The notes under the pieces were generated by a model, which did not search any database, had not been told where the DNA came from, and worked only from the letters and a program-made list of their open reading frames with translations. A program made the translations under genes and the position numbers. Below are positions 1 through 8,161 of a stretch of DNA of 64,000 bases, in pieces. The first letter of the stretch is position 1. Each line of letters starts with the position of its first letter. Location of the stretch: NCBI RefSeq assembly GCF_900312995.1, contig NZ_ONZI01000002.1:310001-374000 (forward strand), written 5' to 3'. The DNA is from Kushneria phyllosphaerae. Its GTDB lineage: Bacteria > Pseudomonadota > Gammaproteobacteria > Pseudomonadales > Halomonadaceae.

Positions 1-154
1 CGGGTCGGAGCCGTTCCAGCCAGTCACTCATGCGCTGAGCATACAAGAGCTCGTAGGGCACCTCTTCGCCATCGACCGTCTCCGTGCGCGGGTCCTGCGC
101 GTGTAGTGCATCCAGCTGCGCCATTGCTGCATCAAACCGATCACTGTCTGTCAT
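1..154 (-). CDS. DUF4202 family protein, N-terminal part
   Basis: Only the first 51 codons are inside the window; the gene continues past the left edge. The visible residues (MTDSDRFDAAMAQLDALHAQ, then a segment ending ELLYAQRMSDWLERL) match my memory of the DUF4202 family, in which an early FDAA-type segment is followed by a conserved LLYAQRM..WLERL block. The start is well supported: reading the minus strand, GAGGAAAG lies just before the ATG. The family's biochemical role is not established, so none is assigned. The downstream MATE gene reads the same way, with its stop 44 bases before the right end of this gene's leader, but nothing ties the two functionally. Confidence 0.72.
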   Translation of the reverse strand, partial: MTDSDRFDAAMAQLDALHAQDPRTETVDGEEVPYELLYAQRMSDWLERLRP

Positions 155-197
155 GTGGAGCTTTCCTCTTTATTATGGGTTCCGGGGCTGTTGGCGG

Positions 198-1640
198 TCA
201 TGACGCCGACCCGGGGCCCTTGCCGATGATCTCGCCGGACACCTGTGTGGTCAGCGGGTCTTCCTGTTCGGCCAGACGCCCCTTTTGCCAGTGACCGCGC
301 ATAAAGACCATCAGCGAGATCAGCGCCGTGATCATGTTGGTGATCGGGAAGGCCCACCAGATACCATCCACGCCAAGTACGGTATCGCGGGACAGGATAA
401 AGGCCAACGGAAACTGCAGCACCCACTGCGACACCAGTGCCAGCAGCATCGCCACGACAGTCTGTCCGGCCGCCCGAAAAACCCCAGTCAGCGCCATCTG
501 GGCGCCAATAAACCCGAAGGTCAGCGCCGTGATATGAAGAAAGTGGCTGCCTGCCTCGATGATCGCTCCATCCCCCGGTACGAAAAAGGCCACCAGCTCG
601 CGGGCGAACACAAAAACCAGCACTCCGATGGCGCTCAGGACCACTAGCGCGATCAGGGCAGACAGACGCGCAATCCGGGCGGCACGCTCGATCTGGCCGG
701 CGCCGATGTTCTGCCCCACCAGGGCCGCTGTGGACATGGAAAGCCCCAGCGCCGGGATGATGACAAAGGCCATGATATTGGTACCCACGCCGTAGGCGGC
801 AATGGTGACCGTGCCAAAACCCGTGACCAGAAAGACCATCACATTCATGCCCAGCGCCCGGGCCGACAGTTCTACCGACGCCGGCAACCCCAGCGACAGC
901 GCGCGGCGAATGAAGACAGGATCGGGGCGCAGATCATGGCGCTTGAGCGCGATGCCGTGGCGCCCGCGCACCAGCAGCCACAGCCCGGTGCCCAGCGCCA
1001 TCGCCTGAGTCACCAGCGTGGCCAGCGCCGCACCACCTACGCCGAGATTGAAGCCAAAAATAAACAGCGGGTCCAGCACCATGTTCAAAAGCACTGTCCC
1101 GGTCACGATATACAGCGGTAGACGCACTTCACCGACACCGCGCATCAGCGCCTGGAACATGGAAAAGCCAAAGGTAAAGACCGTGGCCGCCATCGAGATG
1201 CGCAAAAAGACCAGTGCCGCGTCATACACCGCCTCCTCGACCCCCAACAGGCCCAGAAGCCCCGGCGCCAATAAAATGCCGATGACCGAAAGAAACAGCG
1301 ATGTGACCACCACCAGCAAAATGGTCTGTCCCGCCACCTGATTGACCCGGTGATGGTTGCCTGCCCCCATGTGCTGCGCCACCAGGGTGGAGCCGGCCAT
1401 GCTGAACCCGGAACCCAGTGCGATCAGCAAAAAGGTCACCGGAAAACTGACCGAGACGGCGGCCACCGCGTGTCCGCCCAATCGCCCGACCCAGAAGGCA
1501 TCAATGAGCTGATAGCCGGACTGCAAAATATTGGCCAGTACAATGGGAACAGACAGTTTTAAAAGGGAGCCCAGAACCGGGCCTTCCAGCAATGACGCCT
1601 GATAGCGTGAGGCACTGCTTGTATTGATCGGTCGTGCCAA
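198..1640 (-). CDS. MATE family multidrug/Na+ efflux transporter
   Basis: The product is a roughly 480-residue inner-membrane protein with about 12 hydrophobic segments arranged as two homologous halves, as in MATE (NorM-type) antiporters. Near the N-terminus it has LLKLSVPIVLANILQSGYQ and DAFWVGRLGG, the usual first-helix and first-loop pattern of the family. Such proteins export cationic compounds in exchange for Na+ or H+; the substrate here cannot be read from sequence. The open frame extends to an ATG at 1721, but that codon touches the U-tract of the upstream gene's terminator (1722-1754) and has no ribosome site. A TTG at 1640 preceded by AAGGCG fits better, so I use it; other TTG codons remain possible. 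Confidence 0.85.
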   Translation of the reverse strand: MARPINTSSASRYQASLLEGPVLGSLLKLSVPIVLANILQSGYQLIDAFWVGRLGGHAVAAVSVSFPVTFLLIALGSGFSMAGSTLVAQHMGAGNHHRVNQVAGQTILLVVVTSLFLSVIGILLAPGLLGLLGVEEAVYDAALVFLRISMAATVFTFGFSMFQALMRGVGEVRLPLYIVTGTVLLNMVLDPLFIFGFNLGVGGAALATLVTQAMALGTGLWLLVRGRHGIALKRHDLRPDPVFIRRALSLGLPASVELSARALGMNVMVFLVTGFGTVTIAAYGVGTNIMAFVIIPALGLSMSTAALVGQNIGAGQIERAARIARLSALIALVVLSAIGVLVFVFARELVAFFVPGDGAIIEAGSHFLHITALTFGFIGAQMALTGVFRAAGQTVVAMLLALVSQWVLQFPLAFILSRDTVLGVDGIWWAFPITNMITALISLMVFMRGHWQKGRLAEQEDPLTTQVSGEIIGKGPGSAS

Positions 1641-1721
1641 GAGAAACGCCTTTTGTGTGGAGACATGCGCCAACGATAGCGGGACACGCCCACGCCTGCA
1701 GCCCTCACAAGCAAAAAGCAT

Positions 1722-1754
1722 ATAAAAAACGCCTGACCGGGAAACGGTCAGGCG
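1722..1754 (-). terminator. Rho-independent terminator of the MetE-like gene
   Basis: On the minus strand a 9-bp perfect stem (CGCCTGACC with GGTCAGGCG, 1730-1738 and 1746-1754) with a 7-base loop is followed by six T residues. It sits 23 bases after the stop of the methionine-synthase-like gene and directly against the longest possible start of the MATE gene. Confidence 0.88.
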
Positions 1755-1777
1755 CTGGTGAGCGGCTCAGGGCTTGA

Positions 1778-2890
1778 TCAGTAGCCCCAGAACTCCTCGG
1801 CAAGATTAACGATTAAATCCAGCTTCTCCCACTGCTGCTCCTCGGTGAGATTGTTGCCTTCATGGGTCGAGGCAAAACCGCACTGCGGACTCAGACAGAT
1901 CTGATCCATCGGCACGTATTCGCAGGCCTCTTTCAAACGCGCCTGAATCTGCTCACCGGATTCGAGCTCCCCGGTCTTGGTCGTGATCAGCCCCAGTACG
2001 ACCTGCTGAACCCCTCGCGGCAAAAAGCGCAGCGGGCGAAAGTCACCGGCCCGGTCCGTGTCGTATTCGAGGAAAAAGGCATCAACATTGACGCTGCCCA
2101 GCAGCGTTTTGGCGACCGGCTCATAGCCCCCTTCGCTGATCCAGGTCGAACGGAAATTGCCGCGGCAAACGTGCAGACTGATGTGCATGTCGGCCGGACG
2201 GCCTTCCAGCGCACGATTGAGAACGTCGGCATAAACGTACTGAAGGTTCTCGGGCGATTCGATGCCGCGCTCACGGGCCGCTTCAATTTCACTGTCGGAG
2301 CAGAGATAAGCCCAGACCGTGTCATCGAGCTGGAGGTAGCGACAGCCCGCCTCATAAAACGCGGCAATGGCCTCACGCCAGGTGTCGGCCAGATCATTGA
2401 AGTAGCTGCCCCACTCTGCGTAGACACTCCGATCGACCTGACCGGCACCGCGAAAATGCAGTACGCTGGGGCTTGGGATCGTCATCTTGGCGACAGAACC
2501 GGTGGTCTGCGCATTGAGATAACGAAAATGCTCAAGCATCGGGTGGTTCGGGTTGAACCTGACACGATCCACCACACGCACGCCGTGTGATGGCGTCTGG
2601 CGGCCCTGAAACTGGATGCCCTGCTCGGACTCGAAGCCTTCAACGCCGGTCAGGTGTTCAAGAAAATCAAAATGCCACCAGGCGCGCCGCAGCTCGCCAT
2701 CGGTGACGGCCTTGAGCCCCAGAGACTCCTGCTTTCTGACCAGCCGGGTAATTTCCTCATCTTCAACGGCCTTGAGTGCCGCCTGGTCAATGGTGCCCTG
2801 AGCCAGCTGCTCCCGGGCGGTCTTGATGTTATCGCTGCGCAGCAGACTGCCAACCGTGTCGGCGCGGTAGGGAGGCATGGGTAAAGACAT
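1778..2890 (-). CDS. B12-independent methionine synthase-like methyltransferase (MetE C-terminal domain type)
   Basis: This 370-residue protein matches the stand-alone catalytic domain of cobalamin-independent methionine synthase (YxjG/YxjH type), which moves a methyl group to homocysteine or a related thiol. It lacks the N-terminal half of full-length MetE. Zinc-ligand residues are visible in the family order: His240 and Cys242 in LHVCRGN, Glu275 in FFLEYD, and Cys337 in SPQCGFAS. The open frame offers ATG codons at 2896 and 2890; AAGGA is placed 6 bases before the second but abuts the first, so 2890 is chosen. A MetR-type palindrome lies about 100 bases upstream and a strong terminator follows. 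The methyl donor (folate or another compound) cannot be deduced. Confidence 0.88.
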   Translation of the reverse strand: MSLPMPPYRADTVGSLLRSDNIKTAREQLAQGTIDQAALKAVEDEEITRLVRKQESLGLKAVTDGELRRAWWHFDFLEHLTGVEGFESEQGIQFQGRQTPSHGVRVVDRVRFNPNHPMLEHFRYLNAQTTGSVAKMTIPSPSVLHFRGAGQVDRSVYAEWGSYFNDLADTWREAIAAFYEAGCRYLQLDDTVWAYLCSDSEIEAARERGIESPENLQYVYADVLNRALEGRPADMHISLHVCRGNFRSTWISEGGYEPVAKTLLGSVNVDAFFLEYDTDRAGDFRPLRFLPRGVQQVVLGLITTKTGELESGEQIQARLKEACEYVPMDQICLSPQCGFASTHEGNNLTEEQQWEKLDLIVNLAEEFWGY

Positions 2891-2957
2891 GATCATTCCT
2901 TAATCAACAAGTGCTGCTTAACAGCGTTTTCGTCACGCAATATGCCGTGGCGCCGGT

Positions 2958-3003
2958 GTGAATACCACCGAGGGTTATTCACCCACAAGATGAACGATAT
3001 TCA
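2958..3003 (-). promoter_or_regulatory. MetR-type operator and second inverted repeat before the MetE-like gene
   Basis: TGAACGATATTCA (2991-3003) is an exact TGAA-N5-TTCA palindrome, the known MetR recognition pattern, with A/T in the middle position as the pattern prefers. Beside it, GTGAATA (2958-2964) and TATTCAC (2976-2982) form a 7-bp inverted repeat with an 11-base spacer that contains the same TGAA/TTCA ends. Both lie 68-113 bases upstream of the start at 2890. Control by a MetR-like, homocysteine-responsive regulator is inferred; no metR gene is in the window. Confidence 0.65.
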
Positions 3004-3053
3004 ACCATAGTCGGGCAGCGATCCATTGCGGGGGTTTTGATGATCTCAACGTA

Positions 3054-3662
3054 TCATTCAAACGCCATGGGCCACACCAGTGAAACCGCCAAACCCCACA
3101 TCAAAAACGCCATCGTACCATCAAGCACCTGCCAGGCCCGCGGCCGGGCCAGAAGCCCTCGCAGCCGCTTCGCACCGTGGCCCAGGCCAAAAAAGAAGGT
3201 AAAGGAAGCCACAATGGCCCCTGCCAGAAAGGCATTTTTCGAGGTCTGCTGAGCTGACACCGCACCCACCAGCACTACCGTATCCAGATAGACATGCGGA
3301 TTGAGCCAGGTCAGCGCCAGACACACCGCGAGCGTTTTTCCCAGCGAGATTTGCGCCTGCCCGGCCGGGTTCAGTACCTGACCACCACGCAGTGCCGCGA
3401 CCAGGCTTCGGCCGCCATAAAGCAATAAAAAAAGCGCCCCCATGAGGCGCATCCAGTGATCAAGGCCCGGGAAGCGCGCCAGAAGCGTGGCGGCGCCATA
3501 CACTCCAAGCGTCAGCAACAGCGCATCGCAGAGCGCACAGGTCAGGCAAACCCAAAAGAGATGCTCGCCGCGAATGCCCTGACGCAATACAAATGCATTC
3601 TGGGCACCGATCGCCATGATCAATGAAAGCCCCAGTCCCAGCCCTGTCCAGAATGCCTCCAT
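3054..3662 (-). CDS. LysE/ArgO family amino-acid exporter
   Basis: The 202-residue product has about six hydrophobic segments and two hallmarks of LysE-type exporters: AIGAQNAFVLRQG in the first helix (residues 17-29) and NPHVYLDTVVLVG (from residue 121). The family exports basic or other amino acids from the cytoplasm, as in LysE and ArgO; the strong match to those motifs suggests lysine or arginine, but this is inference. The open frame begins far upstream at 3833, but the ATG at 3662 is preceded by GAGAGGG at good spacing and starts exactly where homologues start. The longer frame would run through the choline-sulfatase terminator. No lysG/argP-type regulator is adjacent. Confidence 0.88.
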   Translation of the reverse strand: MEAFWTGLGLGLSLIMAIGAQNAFVLRQGIRGEHLFWVCLTCALCDALLLTLGVYGAATLLARFPGLDHWMRLMGALFLLLYGGRSLVAALRGGQVLNPAGQAQISLGKTLAVCLALTWLNPHVYLDTVVLVGAVSAQQTSKNAFLAGAIVASFTFFFGLGHGAKRLRGLLARPRAWQVLDGTMAFLMWGLAVSLVWPMAFE

Positions 3663-3807
3663 CCCGCTCGCCCTCTCTGCTGATTCAGCCCTTGAGGGTA
3701 CGCCTCTGACAAACCCCTGCCATGAAAGCTCCTGATGCCCCATTCGCGGTACTGATACAGCCCAACGGCGTATACCTCCGGCGGTCGATCGGTCATCGTG
3801 AGCACAT

Positions 3808-3843
3808 AAAAAGGCCCCCACATGTTCAATCATGCGGGGGCCT
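3808..3843 (-). terminator. Rho-independent terminator of betC
   Basis: On the minus strand, AGGCCCCCGCATG pairs with CATGTGGGGGCCT (one A/C mismatch), giving a long GC-rich hairpin followed by TTTTT. It lies 19 bases beyond the choline-sulfatase stop. Confidence 0.88.
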
Positions 3844-3861
3844 GTCCACTACAGGGTTTTG

Positions 3862-5376
3862 CTATTCGCCGCGAGGGAAGCGCTGCGACTCCTCCAGTAT
3901 ATTAAGATCCATGTGGTTACGCATGTAACGCTCGGAAGCCACTTGTAGCGGCTGATGGTCCCACGGGAAGTAATGACCATTGCGCAGGGCTTCGTACACG
4001 ATCAGACGGCGCGCCTGACTTTCACGTACGTCAGCATCGAACCGGGCCATGTCCCAGCGATCTCTCACCTTGCGGGTAAATTCGGTGAGCACCGAATCGT
4101 ACTCGGGATTTTCTGCCAGATTGTTCTGCTCGTCCGGATCGTCTTCCAGATTGAACAGCTGCGGCGGATCGATCTCGCAGTGGTTGAACTTCCACTTGCC
4201 TTCTCGGATGGTCACCAGCGGCGCATAGGTACCCTCGGCGGCGTACTCCATATAGACCGGCGTATCACGTGTGCCGCCATTCATTAGCGGGACCAGCGAC
4301 TCCCCGTCGGTCCAGGACGCAATGGCACTGAGATCCACCCCAACCAGATCAGCCACGGTGGGATTGATATCAATGGCCGAGACCGGCGTATCAACGACTC
4401 TGGGTTCAACACCCGGTGCACTGATCATCAGAGGCACGCGCGAAGAGCCTTCAAACGGGCTCATCTTGAACCACAGACCACGTTCGCCAAGCATGTCACC
4501 ATGGTCGGACACGAACATGACGATGGTATTGTCCTCCATGCGCGTTCGCTTGAGCACATCCAGGATACCGCCCACCTTGTCATCCACATACGACAGGTTG
4601 GCAAAATACCCCTGCCGTGCGCGGCGGACATTTTCCGGCGTGATATCGAATTTTGTGTAGTCGTTGGCCTCATATAGGCGCTGGGAATGCGGATCCTGCT
4701 CGGCGTAGGGAACCTCCGGAAGTGTCGGTTCCAGATGCTCGCAGTCGTTATACAGATCCCAGAACCGGCGACGGGCCACGTAGGGATCATGAGGGTGCGT
4801 GAAGCTCACACACATCGCCCAGGGGCGATCGTCATGACCACGCGAAAGATCAAAGAGCTTCTGCTCGGCGTGGAAGGCGACCTCGTCGTCATACTCCATC
4901 TGATTGGAGATTTCGGCCACCCCTGCCCCGGTGACCGAGCCCAGATTGTGATACCACCAGTCGATGCGCTCGCCGGGCCGGCGGTAGTCCGGCGTCCAAC
5001 CGAAATCAGGCGGGTACACGTCGGTGGTCAGGCGGCTTTCAAACCCGTGTAGCTGATCAGGCCCGACAAAATGCATCTTGCCGGACAGGCAGGTCTGATA
5101 CCCCGCCCGTCTGAGATGATGCGCCCAGGTGGGCACGCTTGAGGGAAACTCGGCGGCGTTATCGTACACGCCGGTCCGCGAGGGCAACTGACCGGACATG
5201 AAGGCCGCTCGTCCCGGTGCGCAGAGATAGCTTGGCGTGTAGGCATTTTTAAACCGCACGCTGCGTTGTGCCAGCGCTTTCAAATGAGGCATGTGCAGAA
5301 AGTCGGCCGGGCCGTCCTCGAACAGCGTGCCGTTGACCTGGTCGGCCATCAGAATCAGTAGATTGGGGCGCGTCAT
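3862..5376 (-). CDS. betC: Choline-sulfatase
   Basis: This 504-residue cytoplasmic sulfatase hydrolyses choline-O-sulfate to choline and sulfate, feeding choline to glycine-betaine synthesis or supplying sulfur. The sulfatase signature LCAPGRAAFMSGQ places Cys52 as the residue converted to formylglycine. Metal-ligand segments MADQVNG (N-terminal) and VSDHGDMLGERGLW are present, as is the C-terminal region typical of BetC. Length fits BetC (about 500-510). The start at 5376 has GGAGG five bases upstream; a longer frame to 5541 has no support. In many bacteria betC sits with betIBA; here it stands alone between a LysE exporter and a divergent serine hydrolase, with its own terminator. Confidence 0.9.
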   Translation of the reverse strand: MTRPNLLILMADQVNGTLFEDGPADFLHMPHLKALAQRSVRFKNAYTPSYLCAPGRAAFMSGQLPSRTGVYDNAAEFPSSVPTWAHHLRRAGYQTCLSGKMHFVGPDQLHGFESRLTTDVYPPDFGWTPDYRRPGERIDWWYHNLGSVTGAGVAEISNQMEYDDEVAFHAEQKLFDLSRGHDDRPWAMCVSFTHPHDPYVARRRFWDLYNDCEHLEPTLPEVPYAEQDPHSQRLYEANDYTKFDITPENVRRARQGYFANLSYVDDKVGGILDVLKRTRMEDNTIVMFVSDHGDMLGERGLWFKMSPFEGSSRVPLMISAPGVEPRVVDTPVSAIDINPTVADLVGVDLSAIASWTDGESLVPLMNGGTRDTPVYMEYAAEGTYAPLVTIREGKWKFNHCEIDPPQLFNLEDDPDEQNNLAENPEYDSVLTEFTRKVRDRWDMARFDADVRESQARRLIVYEALRNGHYFPWDHQPLQVASERYMRNHMDLNILEESQRFPRGE

Positions 5377-5564
5377 CAAATCCTCCGAAGATGAGTGAAG
5401 GTGTATCGACCCTTGACAGCATGCACGCACCACGCAGCCTCCGGCGAATGATTTATGACGGCTCAGGCCAGGCTCAGCTGGGGCTGAAGGTCTTTCGTGT
5501 GCCCGGGCGACTGCCCGGAAGATGCGCCACACTTGAGTCACCCTGCCTGATGGAGTGGTCTCTC

Positions 5565-6587
5565 ATGCAACAGCCCGGACATCTGCGCCATGCTCTGATG
5601 ATGATTATCATGTGCTGCTGGCTTTTGTCGATGCCAACGCTTGCGGCGCCCATCACGCCTGATGCATCAGTACTGGCCAGGCTTGCCGACCACGCCGGCA
5701 CCCTGCCGCGTACCCATACCTTCATGGTCGCCATTGACGGCAATACCGTCATCGAGCGCGGCTATCGCGGGCACCGCACGAATCAGACGACCAACATCAA
5801 GTCGCTGTCCAAAACGCTGATGTCGGCCCTGGTGGGCGCTGCGATCGAGCGTGGTGTCATCAAGGGCGTTGATCAGCCGGTGGTCGAGCTTCTGGCGCCC
5901 GATCAGATCCCCGCGAAGGCCGATCCGCGTATAAGAGACATTACTGTGGGTCAGTTGCTGTCCATGCAGGCAGGGCTTGAGCGTACTTCGGGGCAGCACT
6001 ACGGCGCCTGGGTGGCCAGTCACCACTGGGTGCGCAGCGCCCTTTCGCGGCCTTTCGTCTCGGAGCCGGGCGGTCAGATGCTTTATTCCACCGGCAACAG
6101 TCATTTGCTTTCGGCCGCCTTGACCCACACCACCGGGCGCTCAACGCTTGCGTTGATGCGTGACTGGCTGGGGACGCCGCTGGACATCAGCATTCCACCC
6201 TGGACGCGCGACCCACAGGGCATCTACTTCGGTGGCAACGAAATGGGAATGACGCCACAGGCACTGATGGCGTTTGGCGAGATGTATCGTCTCAATGGTG
6301 CCTACAACGGTCAGCAGATACTGCCATCAACATGGATTGAAGCCTCATGGCGGCCACGCACGCAGTCATTTTATAACGGCGATGATTACGGCTATGGCTG
6401 GTTTTCCGGCGAGATTGAAAATGAACCGGTGTATTACGGCTGGGGTTACGGTGGGCAGATACTGTTTGTGGTCCCGGGGCAGGACATGACGATCGTATTG
6501 ACCTCCGACCCTGCGCCGCCCTCAAGCGGCAGCTATCTGGGCCGCCTCAAGGCGCTGGTGGGCGAACTGATCACGGCAACCCGATAA
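5565..6587 (+). CDS. Exported serine hydrolase, beta-lactamase/class C family
   Basis: The 340-residue product starts with a signal peptide (hydrophobic core around residues 10-26, ending TLAAP) and should act in the periplasm. It carries the penicillin-recognising active-site motifs: Ser80-x-x-Lys83 (KSLSK), YSTGN at 174-178 in place of Tyr-x-Asn, and a late WGYGGQ in the position of the K/H-x-G box. Members include esterases, D-amino-acid peptidases and beta-lactamases; the real substrate is unknown and resistance should not be assumed. GGAG at 5552-5555 selects the ATG at 5565 over the upstream ATGs at 5391 and 5550. It is divergent from betC, sharing the region around 5377-5564. Confidence 0.85.
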   Translation: MQQPGHLRHALMMIIMCCWLLSMPTLAAPITPDASVLARLADHAGTLPRTHTFMVAIDGNTVIERGYRGHRTNQTTNIKSLSKTLMSALVGAAIERGVIKGVDQPVVELLAPDQIPAKADPRIRDITVGQLLSMQAGLERTSGQHYGAWVASHHWVRSALSRPFVSEPGGQMLYSTGNSHLLSAALTHTTGRSTLALMRDWLGTPLDISIPPWTRDPQGIYFGGNEMGMTPQALMAFGEMYRLNGAYNGQQILPSTWIEASWRPRTQSFYNGDDYGYGWFSGEIENEPVYYGWGYGGQILFVVPGQDMTIVLTSDPAPPSSGSYLGRLKALVGELITATR

Positions 6588-6676
6588 GAGGAAGGGCCCG
6601 GCACGACAAGTCATGACGGACCCATTCGGCATGGCACGACGGATTCACACCGGTCAGAGCCATACACATTCGCTGC

Positions 6677-6871
6677 CTATTCGTTGCGAAGCTTTTCGGC
6701 GGCTTCCTTCTCGGCTTCATCCTGCGTCAGCCCTTTTGTCTCCATTAGACGCACCATCAGGCGCTGTTTTTCCGCGTCCTCATAAAGACGATCACTGTTG
6801 GTCGCGACAGCAACCTGTGTCTTGAGACCGCTTTTGAACTTCTCGAACTGCTCACTGCTGTGCTTGCTCAT
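6677..6871 (-). CDS. Small charged protein of unknown function
   Basis: A 64-residue protein rich in Lys, Glu and Gln, with no cysteine and no hydrophobic segment, so it is probably cytoplasmic and largely helical. A very good ribosome site (AGGAGGG, seven bases before ATG on the minus strand) supports that it is translated. The C-terminal half (DAEKQRLMVRLMETKGLTQD, then EAEKEAAEKLRNE) could form an amphipathic helix. I do not recognise the family. It is convergent with the serine hydrolase gene and has the long leader of the acid phosphatase behind it. Confidence 0.68.
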   Translation of the reverse strand: MSKHSSEQFEKFKSGLKTQVAVATNSDRLYEDAEKQRLMVRLMETKGLTQDEAEKEAAEKLRNE

Positions 6872-7282
6872 GATGTGCCCTCCTGGTTGGCATGATAGCC
6901 CTTGGGCTTCGAACAGCCCCCGATAGTTCCCGGCATGCCGGACTTACAGAGCGTGATAGGCGTCTTCATCACCGGGCATGGTTACGCGTCATTACAGCCC
7001 TCAAACGCCCTGTCCAACGATTGTTTTTTGGATCGCGTAATGCGCTAACCAGGGTTATGAATCCCCGGCCATTGCGTTATTAAAAAACGTCGCTTGCGTA
7101 ACCCGGGATAATCGAGTGCAACCGAAGGGTGATGATCAAAAACAGTCATCACGGCATAAAAATGCACAACGTTTAACAGCTTGTATGGTGAAACAGCGCC
7201 CGCATTTTTTATTGTATGAACGTTCAAAATAAAATAACGTTATGGCTGACGTTATTAAAACCACAACAACTCAAGGATTTTC
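6872..7282. promoter_or_regulatory. 411-base gap with palindromes before the acid phosphatase
   Basis: No gene is recognised. The last 70 bases hold TGAACGTTCA (7217-7226, a perfect palindrome) and an inverted repeat AATAACGT / ACGTTATT (7233-7240 and 7249-7256, 8-base spacer). A possible weak promoter is TTGTAT (7212-7217), 17 bases, TAACGT (7235-7240), which both repeats would overlap. Further up, GTTACGC/GCGTAA-like words recur near 6981, 7035 and 7094. This looks like a controlled promoter for the phosphatase gene; the regulator is unknown. Confidence 0.45.
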
Positions 7283-8071
7283 ATGCGACGTCTGAACCAT
7301 CGATATCTGCCTGTCTCTGCTCTGGTGGCTGCCTGCATCACCCTGTCCTCAGTGGCGCAGGCCGGTGCGCCGGCGACGCCTGACAAGGCACTCGCGAACT
7401 GCCCGGTGGCGGCCTATACCATGGGGCTTCGCTATCAGCAGCAATCGGCGGAGATTCGCGCTCTACAGCGCCAGTCCTGGGCCCTGGCCACCTATCGTCT
7501 CAAGGATATTTTGAGCGAGCCGCAGGAAGGTAAACCACTGGCCATCATTACCGACCTGGATGAGACCGTCATCGATAACAGTGCCCTGCTGGTGCGAGAC
7601 CTCAATGCCTGTCATGACTACACGAGCTGGGATACCTGGGGAGGCTGGGAGAAGGAAGGCGAGCCGACCCTGATTCCAGGGGCCAGGGCGTTTCTGGACT
7701 ATGCCAGCGATCATGACGTGGCGATCTACTACATATCAGACCGGCTGGAAGAGAACCATACCCATACCATGGAGACACTGAAGGCCCTGGGCCTGCCACA
7801 GGTCGACAGGGAACATGTCCTGCTGCTTGGCCCACCCAAGCAGGCGCGTCGTGCCAGCGTTGAGAAGGACCACCGAGTCGTGATGCAACTGGGCGATACC
7901 CTGCATGACTTCTCGGAAGACTTTGCCAAAAAATCACTCAACGATGAATATCAGGCGGTCCAGGACAATGCCGAGCGCTTTGGCACCGACTGGATCGTGC
8001 TGCCCAACGCCACCTACGGCAGCTGGAGTGATGCCACACTCGATAGCTGGGACAAGCCGCTCACGCCATGA
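7283..8071 (+). CDS. Exported HAD-superfamily class C acid phosphatase (e(P4)/OlpA-like)
   Basis: This 262-residue protein belongs to the HAD subfamily IIIB acid phosphatases, which dephosphorylate nucleotides and other small phosphoesters outside the cytoplasm. The DxDxT nucleophile motif is DLDETVIDN (Asp91, Asp93); a second-domain YYISDR and the late LGDTLHDF acid motif follow in order. The N-terminus is a signal peptide ending AQAGA; Cys18 in LVAAC also fits a lipobox, so it may be a lipoprotein like e(P4) or a soluble periplasmic enzyme. AAGGA sits six bases before the ATG. It has its own AT-rich palindromic upstream region and a strong terminator. Confidence 0.88.
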   Translation: MRRLNHRYLPVSALVAACITLSSVAQAGAPATPDKALANCPVAAYTMGLRYQQQSAEIRALQRQSWALATYRLKDILSEPQEGKPLAIITDLDETVIDNSALLVRDLNACHDYTSWDTWGGWEKEGEPTLIPGARAFLDYASDHDVAIYYISDRLEENHTHTMETLKALGLPQVDREHVLLLGPPKQARRASVEKDHRVVMQLGDTLHDFSEDFAKKSLNDEYQAVQDNAERFGTDWIVLPNATYGSWSDATLDSWDKPLTP

Positions 8072-8090
8072 CGCTCTTCCAACCGATAAC

Positions 8091-8119
8091 AAAAAGCCCC
8101 GTCAACGACGGGGCTTTTT
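8091..8119 (+). terminator. Rho-independent terminator after the acid phosphatase
   Basis: AAAAAGCCCCGTC / GACGGGGCTTTTT is a perfect 13-bp inverted repeat with a 3-base loop, ending in T residues, 19 bases after the phosphatase stop. It is symmetric but only the plus-strand gene needs it. Confidence 0.92.
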
Positions 8120-8161
8120 GTTTACCCTTTATTATTTGACGTCGCGGGAAGGGAATAAACA

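Noticed and set aside
2891..3053. A SAM or cobalamin riboswitch before the MetE-like gene
   Set aside because: The leader is short and lacks the conserved boxes and multi-stem arrangement of either class; the MetR-type palindrome explains the region better.
5565..6587. Calling the serine hydrolase a beta-lactamase resistance gene
   Set aside because: The motifs are shared by esterases and peptidases; the Tyr-x-Asn box is altered and no resistance context exists.
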